Shown here piece by piece: positions 8,522-16,590 of a DNA stretch of 47,693 bases; positions within the stretch are counted from its first letter, which is position 1, and each line of letters starts with the position of its first letter. The notes under the pieces are model-generated. The model saw only the letters and a program-made list of their open reading frames with translations, was not told where the DNA came from and ran no database searches. A program made the position numbers and the translations under genes. This DNA comes from an uncultured Eubacteriales bacterium (GTDB lineage: Bacteria > Bacillota > Clostridia > Christensenellales > QALW01), in assembly GCA_900552055.1 (NCBI GenBank), contig URYI01000004.1, positions 1 to 47,693 of the forward strand, written 5' to 3'.

Positions 8522-8794
8522 GTGAAAGGAAAGACATACCGTGTGGTTTTAAACAAATGGGATGTGGAGCTGTGTGCCAGGACATTAAATATTTCCCGGA
8601 AACGGACGGAGCGTTATCTAAAAGCTCTGATGAAAAAGGTAGAAGCAGATTACGGCTCGCTGCGGCTGTTCTGGTCGGATGTTATCATGCTGAACATGAT
8701 GACGACGAAACTTCTGAAGGCAGCGGACCCGAGGGAGATAGAAAAAATACTTTCCCCACTGCACAGCGGGGAAAAGGAAGGGGTGGATGGATGA
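8522..8794 (+). CDS. small protein, unknown function
   Basis: 90 residues from a GTG start at 8522 behind GGAGGTG. The frame is open further upstream but overlaps the previous gene and has no site there. Sequence features: a basic N-terminal half (RKRTERYLKALMKKVEADYG) that could form a DNA-binding helical pair, and a middle hydrophobic helix. It overlaps the RemA-like gene by 4 bp (ATGA), so the two are translationally coupled and perhaps work together. No family is recognised. Confidence 0.55.
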   Translation: MKGKTYRVVLNKWDVELCARTLNISRKRTERYLKALMKKVEADYGSLRLFWSDVIMLNMMTTKLLKAADPREIEKILSPLHSGEKEGVDG

Positions 8795-9051
8795 TATTGT
8801 TTCAGCTTGGCTTTGACCACTATGTACCTATAGAGAAAATCAAGGTTATTTTGCCGTATGAATCGACCAGAGTCAAAAAAGATATCATCGCGCTCAGGGA
8901 AGAGGCCGGAACCGGCAAACTGATCGACGCCACAAAGCATAAACCCATCAAAACCGTTGTTGTGTTGGATGACGGCACCTTTATCCTTTGTACATATACG
9001 GCGGAAACTCTTGCAAAACGATATAAGGAGACACAGGGAGGGAATATATGA
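8791..9051 (+). CDS. RemA/DUF370-like DNA-binding protein
   Basis: 86 residues. It aligns along its length with the RemA (extracellular matrix regulator, DUF370) family: ILPYESTRVKKDIIALREE corresponds to the segment IVSPESAPIKRMIQDAR, GKLIDATK to GMLIDATYGR, and VVVLDDGTFILCTYTAETLAKR to [22 protein letters not shown]. Bacillus RemA is a small DNA-binding activator that forms ring-like assemblies. This copy has lost much of the positive patch (GRRTRA reads KHKPIKT). It overlaps both neighbours by 4 bp (ATGA). The assignment comes from visual comparison with the remembered family sequence; a role in silencing or activating the element is inference. Confidence 0.65.
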   Translation: MILFQLGFDHYVPIEKIKVILPYESTRVKKDIIALREEAGTGKLIDATKHKPIKTVVVLDDGTFILCTYTAETLAKRYKETQGGNI

Positions 9052-10262
9052 ACCGGGATAAGCTTTTAACGGCTTTGGAACTATTAAAGAAAAACGGGGT
9101 GCTTTGTTATGTGTACCGGGAGTCGGTGTTTGAACTTTTGTCTATGAATAGAGCAGATGGCGTTGTCCATCTGCTTTCGGATACGCCGGCAGAAGATTTA
9201 AAGCCGATACTGGTAAAATGCGGATTTAAGGATGCGGCCAACGGAAAGGAAGGAAACATTTCTGCGCGGCTGTCTGGCCAAGCAGTGGAGATTCTTTGTA
9301 TTAGCAATCTGGAGCCGGAAAGATTTGACGAATGTATACGGAGAGACTTGACTGTCCACTCCATGCTGATGCGGAGTAACAGCGACATCTATGATAACTG
9401 TGGCGGACTGGAGGATTTTCGTCAAAAAAGACTTCGCCTGACCGGCGGGAAGATTGTGGACAAGGATTCTTTTGCCATATCGTCTTTTGAACTGATGTTA
9501 AAATCGGGATATACAGCTGACGCCGGCATACAATCCACTTTGAACAAAGCACTGGCCGAACTGCCTGTGGGGAAACGGGTTTCGCTGATCATGATGCTCC
9601 GCAATTATATGAAAGCAGAAAATGCAGATGTGCAGCATATCCTGTGCATACTCTCATTAAAAGGAATCTTCCCCAAGGCCCCTACAGTTTCCTGCAGCAG
9701 GCCGGAAAAACTGATGGAAAAATTAAAGGGGATGAAGCCATTGCAGGTATCGGCGCTCGTTTGCACTCTTTGCGGGATAAAGGGGGAAAATCTGAAACAG
9801 ATCCCAAATGTTGGATTTGCCCGGGAATTCTATGACTGTATTCAGAGACACATAGGCTCGGATCTGGGCAACCGGAAGCAGTTTGAGGAAGCGAAAAACA
9901 GTTGTACGGCGGAATGCTTTGAGACGCTGCTTGCTGTAAAAGAAGCCCTATGCCTGATTTCCGGCCAGGAATTCCATTTGGCCCAGGAGAAGCCGCGGGA
10001 GCTTTTGAAGGCGATTGATGCCAGTGACAAGTGGCAGGTGCAAAAGGAAAACGAGGAGAAAGCAAGGCCGCCTGCCTCAGCATCAAAAGAAGTACCGGAA
10101 GAACAGCCAGAGACGGAACCTGCCCCGGAGATGATGGAATTTGAGGGAGAGGCGGAGGAACAGTATATCGAGGAGGAAGAAGAACAAGAACAGGAGGATG
10201 ACGCAGTTTCTAATCTGCCGCTGCGGGACCCGTCGAAAAATTTTTATATCCACCGGAAATAA
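9048..10262 (+). CDS. degenerate CCA-adding/poly(A) polymerase head-like protein
   Basis: 404 residues. Residues about 95-130 read RDLTVHSMLMRSNSDIYD then GGLEDFRQKRLRLTG, a good match to the class II nucleotidyltransferase segment RDFTINA...DPFGGLEDLK...LR. The catalytic parts that should come earlier are missing: there is no GGxxRD loop, and the DxD position reads DGVVHLLS. The last 90 residues are Glu-rich and disordered (EEQYIEEEEEQEQEDD). It therefore looks like a binding domain derived from a CCA-transferase, not an enzyme. It overlaps the RemA-like gene (ATGA) and is the last gene before a strong terminator. Confidence 0.55.
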   Translation: MNRDKLLTALELLKKNGVLCYVYRESVFELLSMNRADGVVHLLSDTPAEDLKPILVKCGFKDAANGKEGNISARLSGQAVEILCISNLEPERFDECIRRDLTVHSMLMRSNSDIYDNCGGLEDFRQKRLRLTGGKIVDKDSFAISSFELMLKSGYTADAGIQSTLNKALAELPVGKRVSLIMMLRNYMKAENADVQHILCILSLKGIFPKAPTVSCSRPEKLMEKLKGMKPLQVSALVCTLCGIKGENLKQIPNVGFAREFYDCIQRHIGSDLGNRKQFEEAKNSCTAECFETLLAVKEALCLISGQEFHLAQEKPRELLKAIDASDKWQVQKENEEKARPPASASKEVPEEQPETEPAPEMMEFEGEAEEQYIEEEEEQEQEDDAVSNLPLRDPSKNFYIHRK

Positions 10263-10268
10263 CGGATT

Positions 10269-10299
10269 GCGTCCTGAGTAATTTTCAGGACGCTTTTTT
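10269..10299 (+). terminator. rho-independent terminator
   Basis: GCGTCCTGA (10269-10277) pairs with TCAGGACGC (10285-10293) around a 7-base loop, followed by six T. It ends the 5.1-10.3 kb transcript, and its T-run leads directly into the next -35 box. Confidence 0.9.
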
Positions 10300-10300
10300 C

Positions 10301-10329
10301 TTGAAAATAAAGGCCTCCTCAGCTAATGT
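10301..10329 (+). promoter_or_regulatory. sigma-70 type promoter
   Basis: TTGAAA (10301-10306), 17-bp spacer, TAATGT (10324-10329), immediately after the terminator T-run. It drives the operon beginning at 10368. Confidence 0.65.
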
Positions 10330-10367
10330 ATCGGCGCAACCTTAAATTAATAAAGGAGGAATTCAGA

Positions 10368-10652
10368 ATGGTTATTCAAGAAAAGGTGCAGAACAGGAGT
10401 CTGAAGATGACGAGAGAAAATCTCATCTTCGCAAAAACAATCGGTACTCTGTACACGATAGGAGCCGACAGGAATGTGATTTCCCAAATGGTAGAAGAGA
10501 CCAAAAACACGGAGACGGATATACTTCCATATCTGCGGGATCGTCTCATGTCGATGAGAAGCGGCTATCAGCAGGCAACAAAGGAACATGAAACCTTGAG
10601 CAGGCTGCTGGACGACTGCAATGCGGCAATATCCGGGAATCAAACAAGCTGA
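10368..10652 (+). CDS. small helical protein, unknown function
   Basis: 94 residues starting at ATG 10368, eight bases after AGGAGG (10354-10359); an upstream in-frame ATG at 10326 overlaps the -10 box and is rejected. The sequence is charged and probably all helical (IGTLYTIGADRNVISQMV, then EHETLSRLLDDCNAAI) without membrane segment or cysteine pairs. First gene of a transcription unit. No family is recognised. Confidence 0.6.
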   Translation: MVIQEKVQNRSLKMTRENLIFAKTIGTLYTIGADRNVISQMVEETKNTETDILPYLRDRLMSMRSGYQQATKEHETLSRLLDDCNAAISGNQTS

Positions 10653-10669
10653 AAAAGAAAGGAATGATC

Positions 10670-11398
10670 ATGATGAACAGAAACGAACTTCTTGAAAAAA
10701 TCGCTCAAATTGTCCTGGAGAATCCTGAACTGAAGGAATCTATGGAAATACTGATGGGCGGATTGGGCCAAACGGAGGAGGCGGTTACCCAGAAGCCGGA
10801 TATGATGTATGTACTGGCGTGCAGAGTAAAGGTGCATTCCGAAGACGGGGAAGAAAACTACCACTATCATCCCATTGTCGGGGAGACGCTTCTTATGCCC
10901 GGAGGAGAATGCAATAAAATCGTAAGCTCTTCGGATTTGCTCAGCCTGCAAAATTCCACGAGAACGATGTGCCAGTATTATGGCAGCGGCCGATACCAAA
11001 TTCTTGCCATGAAGCCGGAAGAGTTTGAAAAGCTGCAGCATGCTTTGGATGAAACGGTGACGGTTCTTATGGACAATATCCACCAGGCAGTGGAGGCGGT
11101 CTTGAAAAGCAGCGGCTATGTCGCCCAGCGTGCTATTTCCTTTGAGGATATTTATCGGTATATCTTGAGGTCAGTCATGCTCGGTGCGCACGGTGTAATC
11201 GGTGCGGCCCTTGGTTCGGACAGTCAGATCATCTCTGACATTTCCGGAGTGCAATATGAATATTCCGAGCTTTCCTGCGGGGATGACGATAAATTGGACG
11301 AGGACGACTACGAGGATGATGAGGACACCGACGATTACGAAGATGAGGACGAAGATGATGGCCCAACCAGGGAGATTTACATCATTCGTGAGGTTTAA
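10670..11398 (+). CDS. unknown protein with long acidic tail
   Basis: About 242 residues. ATG codons at 10664, 10670 and 10673 are all in frame; the first touches the AAAGGA site, so 10670 or 10673 is the likely start. The N-terminal 200 residues look globular (ADMMYVLACRV-like strand, a His-containing HYHPIVGETLLMPGG segment). The last 45 residues are almost all Asp/Glu (for example DDKLDEDDYEDDEDTDDYED), the sort of tail that mimics DNA or holds histone-like proteins. No family is recognised. Confidence 0.6.
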   Translation: MMNRNELLEKIAQIVLENPELKESMEILMGGLGQTEEAVTQKPDMMYVLACRVKVHSEDGEENYHYHPIVGETLLMPGGECNKIVSSSDLLSLQNSTRTMCQYYGSGRYQILAMKPEEFEKLQHALDETVTVLMDNIHQAVEAVLKSSGYVAQRAISFEDIYRYILRSVMLGAHGVIGAALGSDSQIISDISGVQYEYSELSCGDDDKLDEDDYEDDEDTDDYEDEDEDDGPTREIYIIREV

Positions 11399-11479
11399 AG
11401 AGACTATGTGATGTGTTCGCCGGCTTCGGATTCCCTGAAACGCCTTTTTGAAAAATTAGTTCAAAGAGAGGTATTATTT

Positions 11480-12121
11480 ATGGCATTCGTAAGCACAAAC
11501 ATCAATATCGGACACCTTCAGGGAATCCTGGTCGGCGATATCTACTCGCCGCGAAGTAATTTGGCTCTGCTTACCATCAAGGTAAAAGCGGAGAAACGGG
11601 AACCGGGAACAAACCGCAGGAAACTGCATTTTATCCAGTTTGTCGCCTATGATGAGTTGGCGGAATCGTTTCGGGAAAATGGAAGAGACGGTCAGATCGT
11701 ATATGTCCAGTACCATTTAACGACCAATGGGAAAAGGGACGAAAACGGAGTGTCCCGTTTCTTCCATAACCGGACGGCGGACCATGCTGTTTTCGGCTCG
11801 GTCATTGGAGACGAAAAGGTCAGTGTGCCGTATCTGAACAAAGGATTTTTACAGGGAACGATGGCGGGACTTCAGAAGATCTACAGCAGCAATGAGGATC
11901 TGTGGAGTATTCTCGTCTGTGAAACGGTTCTTCATGATTCAGGCAGGGAGCTGCGCCGCTATCACCGCTTTGTATTGAAAGGGGATGAACTGAAGTTTAT
12001 CGCCGGCAGAAGGAACATCGGCGACCCGGTTTTGGTTGAGTACTGCGTGGAAAGCAGAAAAGAGGAAAGGGACGGCCAGAAAGAACATTATACGGATTAC
12101 ATTTTGACAAATCTTTTATAG
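11480..12121 (+). CDS. SSB-like OB-fold protein (tentative)
   Basis: 213 residues from ATG 11480 behind AGAGAGG; the frame continues upstream without a site. The first half resembles single-stranded DNA-binding proteins: GHLQGILVGDIYSPRSNLAL, a second strand with KLHFIQFVAYDELAESF, and GQIVYVQYHLTTNGKRDENG in the place of the SSB strand-loop-strand. The second half may repeat a similar fold (YHRFVLKGDELKFIAGRR, GDPVLVEYC). No acidic SSB tail is present. It may protect DNA during conjugation or interact with the OB-like protein at 12722. The fold is inferred from pattern only. Confidence 0.5.
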   Translation: MAFVSTNINIGHLQGILVGDIYSPRSNLALLTIKVKAEKREPGTNRRKLHFIQFVAYDELAESFRENGRDGQIVYVQYHLTTNGKRDENGVSRFFHNRTADHAVFGSVIGDEKVSVPYLNKGFLQGTMAGLQKIYSSNEDLWSILVCETVLHDSGRELRRYHRFVLKGDELKFIAGRRNIGDPVLVEYCVESRKEERDGQKEHYTDYILTNLL

Positions 12122-12129
12122 GAGGAATC

Positions 12130-12687
12130 ATGCGCAAGACGGTGCAGGCCTGCCTGCTGATTTTGGGATTGATGGCTGCTGTACTTTTGATGATGGATTC
12201 CTTTTCAGTTGTGAAGACCGGCACAGGCAATGGCGCGACCATCCAATGGGATGACAACTTCGAAAGATTTTGCTGCGAGCTTGCGAAAGGCTGTTCGTCG
12301 GACGCGGAAAGGGTGACGGTCTTCCGAAACTGGATCATCCAGAATATCTCCTACGACGAAGAAAGCGAGGTTCTGTTTTACCAGACATTCCATGTAGGGA
12401 AAGTGATGCAGAGCAAGAAAGGCGTGTGCTTTGATTACGCCGGTCTGTTTGCGGCTATGTGCCGGAGCCAGGGAATCCCTTGCTATGTATTGGACGGAAC
12501 TTATCAGGGCGAGCCGGCCTTCCGCCACGCATGGAACCGGGTGTTTTTTGACGGCCAGTGGTGGAGCCTGGATACCACAAGGGACCATACTGCCAGAAAG
12601 GAAGGCGGCAGTGAATACGGAGTGGTCCCCATAGGAGAGGATCCGTTTGCGGAAGACAGCTATTTTTTGATTCATCAGGTTTTCTGA
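12130..12687 (+). CDS. secreted or anchored transglutaminase-like protein
   Basis: 185 residues with an N-terminal hydrophobic segment (residues 7-24) that acts as signal or anchor. The transglutaminase/protease core has the full triad: Cys100 in KKGVCFDYAGLF, His133 in FRHAWNRV and Asp148 in WSLDTTRD. It begins with ATG eight bases after the previous stop, behind GGAGG. Proteins of this class cut or cross-link peptides, often at the cell wall. Secreted on an ICE, it could remodel the envelope for conjugation, but that is inference. Confidence 0.75.
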   Translation: MRKTVQACLLILGLMAAVLLMMDSFSVVKTGTGNGATIQWDDNFERFCCELAKGCSSDAERVTVFRNWIIQNISYDEESEVLFYQTFHVGKVMQSKKGVCFDYAGLFAAMCRSQGIPCYVLDGTYQGEPAFRHAWNRVFFDGQWWSLDTTRDHTARKEGGSEYGVVPIGEDPFAEDSYFLIHQVF

Positions 12688-12721
12688 TATGGAGAAGATG
12701 ATATGGAAAGGCAGGGAAACG

Positions 12722-13045
12722 ATGATAAATCCATACGAACTAAAAGATGAACGCGCTCTTGGTCTGATCCAGGGCTATGTGATTGATGTGAAAGACAAAG
12801 GCGACTGCAACATGCTTTTGTTCAAGAAAGACACAATGGATCGGGCCTCAGACCTGATTTCGGTCGCCGCATGGGCGCCGCAGGCGGGACAGGACACGCC
12901 GGATATGAAGGCGATGACCGACGATGTAAAGGGAAAGTTTATCGCCTGCATTGTAATTATCCGGAAGAAAGAAAAAAATGGGAAGCTTTATACCAACTAT
13001 GATATGAAGTATCTCATTAAGCCTCCGGTGGGAAAAACAGCTTAA
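12722..13045 (+). CDS. small OB-like protein, unknown function
   Basis: 107 residues from ATG 12722 (site AGGCAGGGA); an ATG at 12689 is in frame but lacks a site. Alternating strands (LGLIQGYVIDVKDKGDCNML, GKFIACIVIIRKKEKNGKL) suggest an OB-type barrel like the gene at 11480. It ends the transcription unit in front of a terminator. No family is recognised. Confidence 0.55.
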   Translation: MINPYELKDERALGLIQGYVIDVKDKGDCNMLLFKKDTMDRASDLISVAAWAPQAGQDTPDMKAMTDDVKGKFIACIVIIRKKEKNGKLYTNYDMKYLIKPPVGKTA

Positions 13046-13054
13046 ACCACAGCG

Positions 13055-13087
13055 GGCAGGCCTTTCGGGGCCTGCCATTGCTTTTAA
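13055..13087 (+). terminator. rho-independent terminator
   Basis: GGCAGGCC (13055-13062) pairs with GGCCTGCC (13069-13076) around six bases, followed by ATTGCTTTT. The T-run is interrupted, so termination may be partial. Confidence 0.65.
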
Positions 13088-13099
13088 GAAAGGAAAAAG

Positions 13100-13366
13100 A
13101 TGGAAGAAAAATCATTATACCAGACGTTGCTTGACCAAGGAGTCCCGCAGACAGATATAGGAAATCACTACAGCGATCTATATGTGCGGGTCACCAGAAA
13201 AACCAAAGAGATTATCCAGGACTATATCCAGAGGAACGGCTTAAAAGGAATGCCGGAAGTATTTCGTTCCAATATTGCGGGAGAAGGGTACTGGTACGAC
13301 ATCCCCTTTGCCTATATCCCATTTTGGGAGGAACGAATGAAAAAAGGAAGGGGGCTGGGACGATGA
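13100..13366 (+). CDS. small protein, unknown function
   Basis: 88 residues behind AAGAAAGGA. The sequence is aromatic-rich in its second half (GYWYDIPFAYIPFWEERM). It overlaps the following PAPS-reductase-like gene by 4 bp (ATGA), so the two are coupled and may act together. No family is recognised. Confidence 0.55.
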   Translation: MEEKSLYQTLLDQGVPQTDIGNHYSDLYVRVTRKTKEIIQDYIQRNGLKGMPEVFRSNIAGEGYWYDIPFAYIPFWEERMKKGRGLGR

Positions 13367-14211
13367 AGATTTTATCCTTTGGCGCAGGCATGCAGTCGAC
13401 TGCATTGGCGCTCATGAGCTGTGACAATGCGATTGCACAAACATTAGGGCGGCCGGTCCCGTTCCCCAAAGTTCCGGTTTATGACGCGGTGATTATCTGT
13501 GACCTTGGCTTTGAGCCGCCATGGGTACAGGCGCAGGCAGATTTTGTAGGGCAAAAGTGCCGTTCTGTAGGGATTTTTTATACCAGCCTTGACGCCCCGC
13601 TATACCAGGACCTGATGAGGGATTTTGGAAAACGGCGGGTTGTCAGTATTCCATGGTGGACATTGAGCGATGATGGGCATAAATCCAAGATGCCGAGGAA
13701 CTGCACGCTGGATTACAAGGTTGGTTTGATCTCCAAATATGTGCGCTGGGAACTCTTGGGCTACAGGAAAGGGCAAAGGCTGAAAGAGGAGGATAAGAAG
13801 GCCCATGAAATGCACATGGGATTTAGCGCGGAGGAGAAGCAGCGCTGCAAAGAGAATCCCAACCCCATGTTTGTCAACAGGTTTCCTTTGGTGGACATGC
13901 AACTGGAGCGCAGAAACAACTACGCTTACATCAAAGATGTATGGGGGCTGGATACAAAAGCGTCCGCCTGCTGTTTTTGTCCTTTTCACAGAAACTATTT
14001 TTTTCAGTATTTGAAACTGCACGAGCAGGAAAGCTATCAAAGGCTGGTGGAGGTGGATAATCTGCTTCGGGACAACTCTCCCAAACCTCCCGTGAATTCC
14101 GAATTGTTTATTTCACGCAGCAGGAAACGCCTGGGAGAACTGACACCGCAGGATTGCAACGATGCAGAGTGTTTTGCCTTAAATGGGCGCCTCATATGGA
14201 ACGGTTTTTAG
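13363..14211 (+). CDS. PAPS reductase/PP-loop family protein
   Basis: 282 residues from ATG 13363 (ATGA overlap with the gene before). The N-terminus has the PP-loop of the adenine nucleotide alpha hydrolase/PAPS reductase family (LSFGAGMQSTALALMS). A cysteine cluster SACCFCPFHRNYFF at about residues 205-218 could hold zinc or an iron-sulfur cluster. Phage and ICE members with SFGAGxQS are common; they have been suggested to act in nucleic acid modification, but substrates are unknown. The genes around it are not the Dnd or Pbe DNA-sulfur systems, so I do not assign that role. Confidence 0.7.
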   Translation: MKILSFGAGMQSTALALMSCDNAIAQTLGRPVPFPKVPVYDAVIICDLGFEPPWVQAQADFVGQKCRSVGIFYTSLDAPLYQDLMRDFGKRRVVSIPWWTLSDDGHKSKMPRNCTLDYKVGLISKYVRWELLGYRKGQRLKEEDKKAHEMHMGFSAEEKQRCKENPNPMFVNRFPLVDMQLERRNNYAYIKDVWGLDTKASACCFCPFHRNYFFQYLKLHEQESYQRLVEVDNLLRDNSPKPPVNSELFISRSRKRLGELTPQDCNDAECFALNGRLIWNGF

Positions 14212-14243
14212 GCTACAGAAAAAGTTACAGGAGGATTGACGAT

Positions 14244-14426
14244 TTGAACAGGAACAGAGATTATACAGACGTGCTTAAGAACATCATTGATGATGAACTG
14301 GAAGGGCGATGCTCGGAAAGCGAGTGTGCCGTATGGCTCTCCGAGATGGGATTGACAGCAGAGGATCTTACGGAACTTGGTTACGGTTATCTCAATGACC
14401 TATTTGCGGAAGAGGATGGTGATTGA
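14244..14426 (+). CDS. small acidic protein, unknown function
   Basis: 60 residues if translation starts at TTG 14244, nine bases after a perfect AGGAGG. The in-frame ATG at 14196 lies inside the preceding gene without a site. The protein is acidic and helical (NIIDDELEGRCSESECAVWL) and ends four bases before the SprT-like gene. No family is recognised. Confidence 0.5.
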   Translation: MNRNRDYTDVLKNIIDDELEGRCSESECAVWLSEMGLTAEDLTELGYGYLNDLFAEEDGD

Positions 14427-14429
14427 AAA

Positions 14430-14933
14430 ATGAAGGATTTATGGAAGCTTGTACGTGAGTGTAAAGAGGAGCTGGACGCGCTTGGCATTGAATACCGTAC
14501 CGTCAGGAATTGGACGGTCAATACCCGGTCACAACGCCGGTGGGGACAATGCAAGGTAGTTTCTTCGGACGTATTTGACATCAATATCTCAGTCCGGCTT
14601 CTGGCCGACCAGGTTTCAGACACTGCGGCAAAGGACACCATTATCCATGAATTGCTTCACACGGTAGAAGGCTGCTTAAAGCATACGGGAAAGTGGAAAG
14701 CGCTGGCAGAAAAAGTAAACCGGGCTTATCCGCAGTATCATATAAAGCGTGCTACTACCGAAGAGGAAAAAGGCTTTGAAAAGACTGCAAGAACGTACCA
14801 TAAGAACTATAAAATTACCTGTACCAAATGCGGCAGTTCTGTTTACAGGCAAAAGGCCAGCAAGGTCGTTCTGCACCCTGAGCAGTTTAGATGCCGCATT
14901 TGCGGCGGAAAGTTTGTAGTAGAAAAGCAATAG
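14430..14933 (+). CDS. SprT-like zinc metallopeptidase domain protein
   Basis: 167 residues. The zincin motif IIHELLHTVEGCLKH (HExxH at 73-77) and the downstream GKWKALAEKVN match the SprT/Spartan family. The C-terminal zinc ribbon has ITCTKCGSSVYRQ and RCRICGGKF. SprT domains occur in eukaryotic Spartan, which degrades DNA-protein cross-links; bacterial ICE and phage copies are common and of unproven role. On an ICE it might remove a relaxase left on DNA after transfer, which is inference only. Confidence 0.75.
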   Translation: MKDLWKLVRECKEELDALGIEYRTVRNWTVNTRSQRRWGQCKVVSSDVFDINISVRLLADQVSDTAAKDTIIHELLHTVEGCLKHTGKWKALAEKVNRAYPQYHIKRATTEEEKGFEKTARTYHKNYKITCTKCGSSVYRQKASKVVLHPEQFRCRICGGKFVVEKQ

Positions 14934-14990
14934 AATAAGGCTCTTAGGCTACACCGGGGGATTTGTCGAACCCATTCACTACGAGGAGGA

Positions 14991-15343
14991 ATGAGAGTGC
15001 GATATTACAGAATAGGGAGACCGATTGCTCTAGGTACTTATCCGGAACTACAGGGAAATGAGGTCTTAGAGGTTCACAATTACAGTTTCTCAACCTACTG
15101 TGAGGAAATTGGCCGGAAGGCATGGGGGGGTACATAGAATATGCATCCCCTTTGCCGCCGGTCCTTGCGGATAACTTTGATCTGACTGCGGACGGCATTG
15201 GCTGTACAGGTTGCCTGAACGAATACGCAGATCGGGATATGGATTGCTGCTGGAATTGCAGCAGGAATAAGTATTCCAGAAAAGATCTTTACAGACACCG
15301 GAAAATAGAATATGGAGAAAAGGGCGAAGATGCAAATGCTTAA
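14991..15343 (+). pseudogene. small Cys-rich protein, frame broken at a G7 run
   Basis: Translation from ATG 14991 (AGGAGG just upstream) gives 48 residues ending AWGGT and a stop at 15135. One extra base in the G run at 15124-15130 joins it smoothly to the frame that continues YIEYASPLPPVLADNFDL and ends at 15343, giving about 117 residues. The second half holds a Cys pattern (GCTGCLNEYADRDMDCCWNC) that could bind zinc. Either the run was misread, or the gene is mutated, or slippage is used. No family is recognised. Confidence 0.65.
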
Positions 15344-15363
15344 ACGGGATCTTTAAAGAGATG

Positions 15364-15400
15364 AAAAAATGGAGCGACAGTCTTGTTGCTCCATTTTTTT
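15364..15400 (+). terminator. rho-independent terminator
   Basis: A long stem: AAAAAATGGAGCGACA (15364-15379) pairs with TGTTGCTCCATTTTTT around the loop GTCT, ending in seven T. The T-run runs into the next -35 box. Confidence 0.88.
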
Positions 15401-15401
15401 C

Positions 15402-15430
15402 TTGCAATATAAATCCACTCTAACTATTCT
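15402..15430 (+). promoter_or_regulatory. sigma-70 type promoter
   Basis: TTGCAA (15402-15407), 17-bp spacer, TATTCT (15425-15430), directly after the terminator. It drives the PcfJ-like operon from 15468. Confidence 0.6.
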
Positions 15431-15467
15431 TCCTGCGCATCCATTAAAAAGCAAAGGAGGAATTCAA

Positions 15468-16139
15468 ATGAGATTCAAAGACATGGATGAAGAACGGAAA
15501 AAGGTTGATGAGCTTACAAAAGCGCATCAGAATCTGGGACTGGAAGGAGAGAACTATTTGATCCGCCCGTTTCAAGATATGGCTGAAATCGAACGGGAGG
15601 GGGAGCTGTTGCACCATGCAATTGCCTATTATGCCATTGACCGCTATGCCAAGGGGAAGGATTATCTTTTCGCAATGCGGAAAGCATCGGAACCGGATAC
15701 TCCATTTATTTCTTTGGAGTTTTCCTCTGGCGGGAAACTGGAGGAAGCTCGAAAGGATTGCAACCGCAAAGTCACTGACAGGGAAGAACTGGAGTTTATT
15801 CAGCGGTTCCAGGAAGAGCTTCTGTGGCCATTCATCTCTCATAGCAAGGAGGGCGTCCAGACTCTGCTGTCCAAGAGGGTTTATGATGTTCCGGAATACC
15901 GGAGAGTGCTTGGAATATCTCCGCAGCTAGGCATGAAAATTTCTTCTTTAACGAGGCAGCTGGCGAAAGAGGTGCAAATGTGCAAAGAGTATTGGTGGTG
16001 TAATTTTGAAGATCTGCATCTGTTAAAGCTTCATGCAGTGGACGGGATACTGCGAGTAGCAATCGTGACAGACGGAGAGAAATTTATCCTATGTGAAATA
16101 CCGCCAGAATGCACGAGTATTCAATTCATGGAAATCTAG
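15468..16139 (+). CDS. PcfJ-like domain protein
   Basis: 223 residues from ATG 15468 behind AAAGGAGG. Residues about 25-110 resemble the C-terminal part of PcfJ-like proteins (PF14284): LIRPFQDMAEIEREGELLHH, YYAIDRYAKGKDYLFAMRK and TPFISLEFSSGGKL. PcfJ was named from the conjugative plasmid pCF10, and its role is not known. Full PcfJ proteins are much longer, so this is a short version with a private C-terminus. A Cys normally found after the HH (HHC) is replaced by Ala-Ile. Confidence 0.6.
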   Translation: MRFKDMDEERKKVDELTKAHQNLGLEGENYLIRPFQDMAEIEREGELLHHAIAYYAIDRYAKGKDYLFAMRKASEPDTPFISLEFSSGGKLEEARKDCNRKVTDREELEFIQRFQEELLWPFISHSKEGVQTLLSKRVYDVPEYRRVLGISPQLGMKISSLTRQLAKEVQMCKEYWWCNFEDLHLLKLHAVDGILRVAIVTDGEKFILCEIPPECTSIQFMEI

Positions 16140-16151
16140 GAGCGTGAGAAG

Positions 16152-16526
16152 ATGACAAAGGAAGAATTCAGAAGATCCCTTTATGCCAGAAAGGACTGGT
16201 ACCAGAAGTCGTTGGACATGAAAAAGGGAAAGATCCCATGGGAGAATGGTTATAACTGGCCGGATGGCGATGTGCAGACCTGGGAAGGTGCTGTCAGAGA
16301 ATTGAAAAATACCCTGGATATGCTGAACTGCATATCTGAGCGGCTGACGGTATCTACTCCTATCGGGTCAATCATTACGGTTCCGAAAAAGGATAGAAAC
16401 TATCCCGGTGTCCATATCTGCCTGGAAAAGAATGCGGATTTAGACATTCTTGCAACCATAGAGGCCAATCCATTCATCAAGAAGGTCCAAATGGTCTCGT
16501 ATGCAGTAATTCCAGAGAAACGATAA
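16152..16526 (+). CDS. unknown protein
   Basis: 124 residues, 12 bases after the PcfJ-like gene, with a weak GGAGCGTGAGAAG site. Predicted helical N-terminus and a mixed C-terminus (IGSIITVPKKDRNYPGVHIC). No motif, membrane segment or family is recognised; a coupled operon member. Confidence 0.55.
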   Translation: MTKEEFRRSLYARKDWYQKSLDMKKGKIPWENGYNWPDGDVQTWEGAVRELKNTLDMLNCISERLTVSTPIGSIITVPKKDRNYPGVHICLEKNADLDILATIEANPFIKKVQMVSYAVIPEKR

Positions 16527-16590
16527 GGCGAAACGCACCCTGCGGATATCCGGAGCGTGCTAATACGGAGAACATGAAACAGGAGGTAAA

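Noticed and set aside
13363..14211. DNA phosphorothioation (DndC-like) system
   Set aside because: The PP-loop fits, but no dndA/B/D/E-like or restriction partners are nearby.
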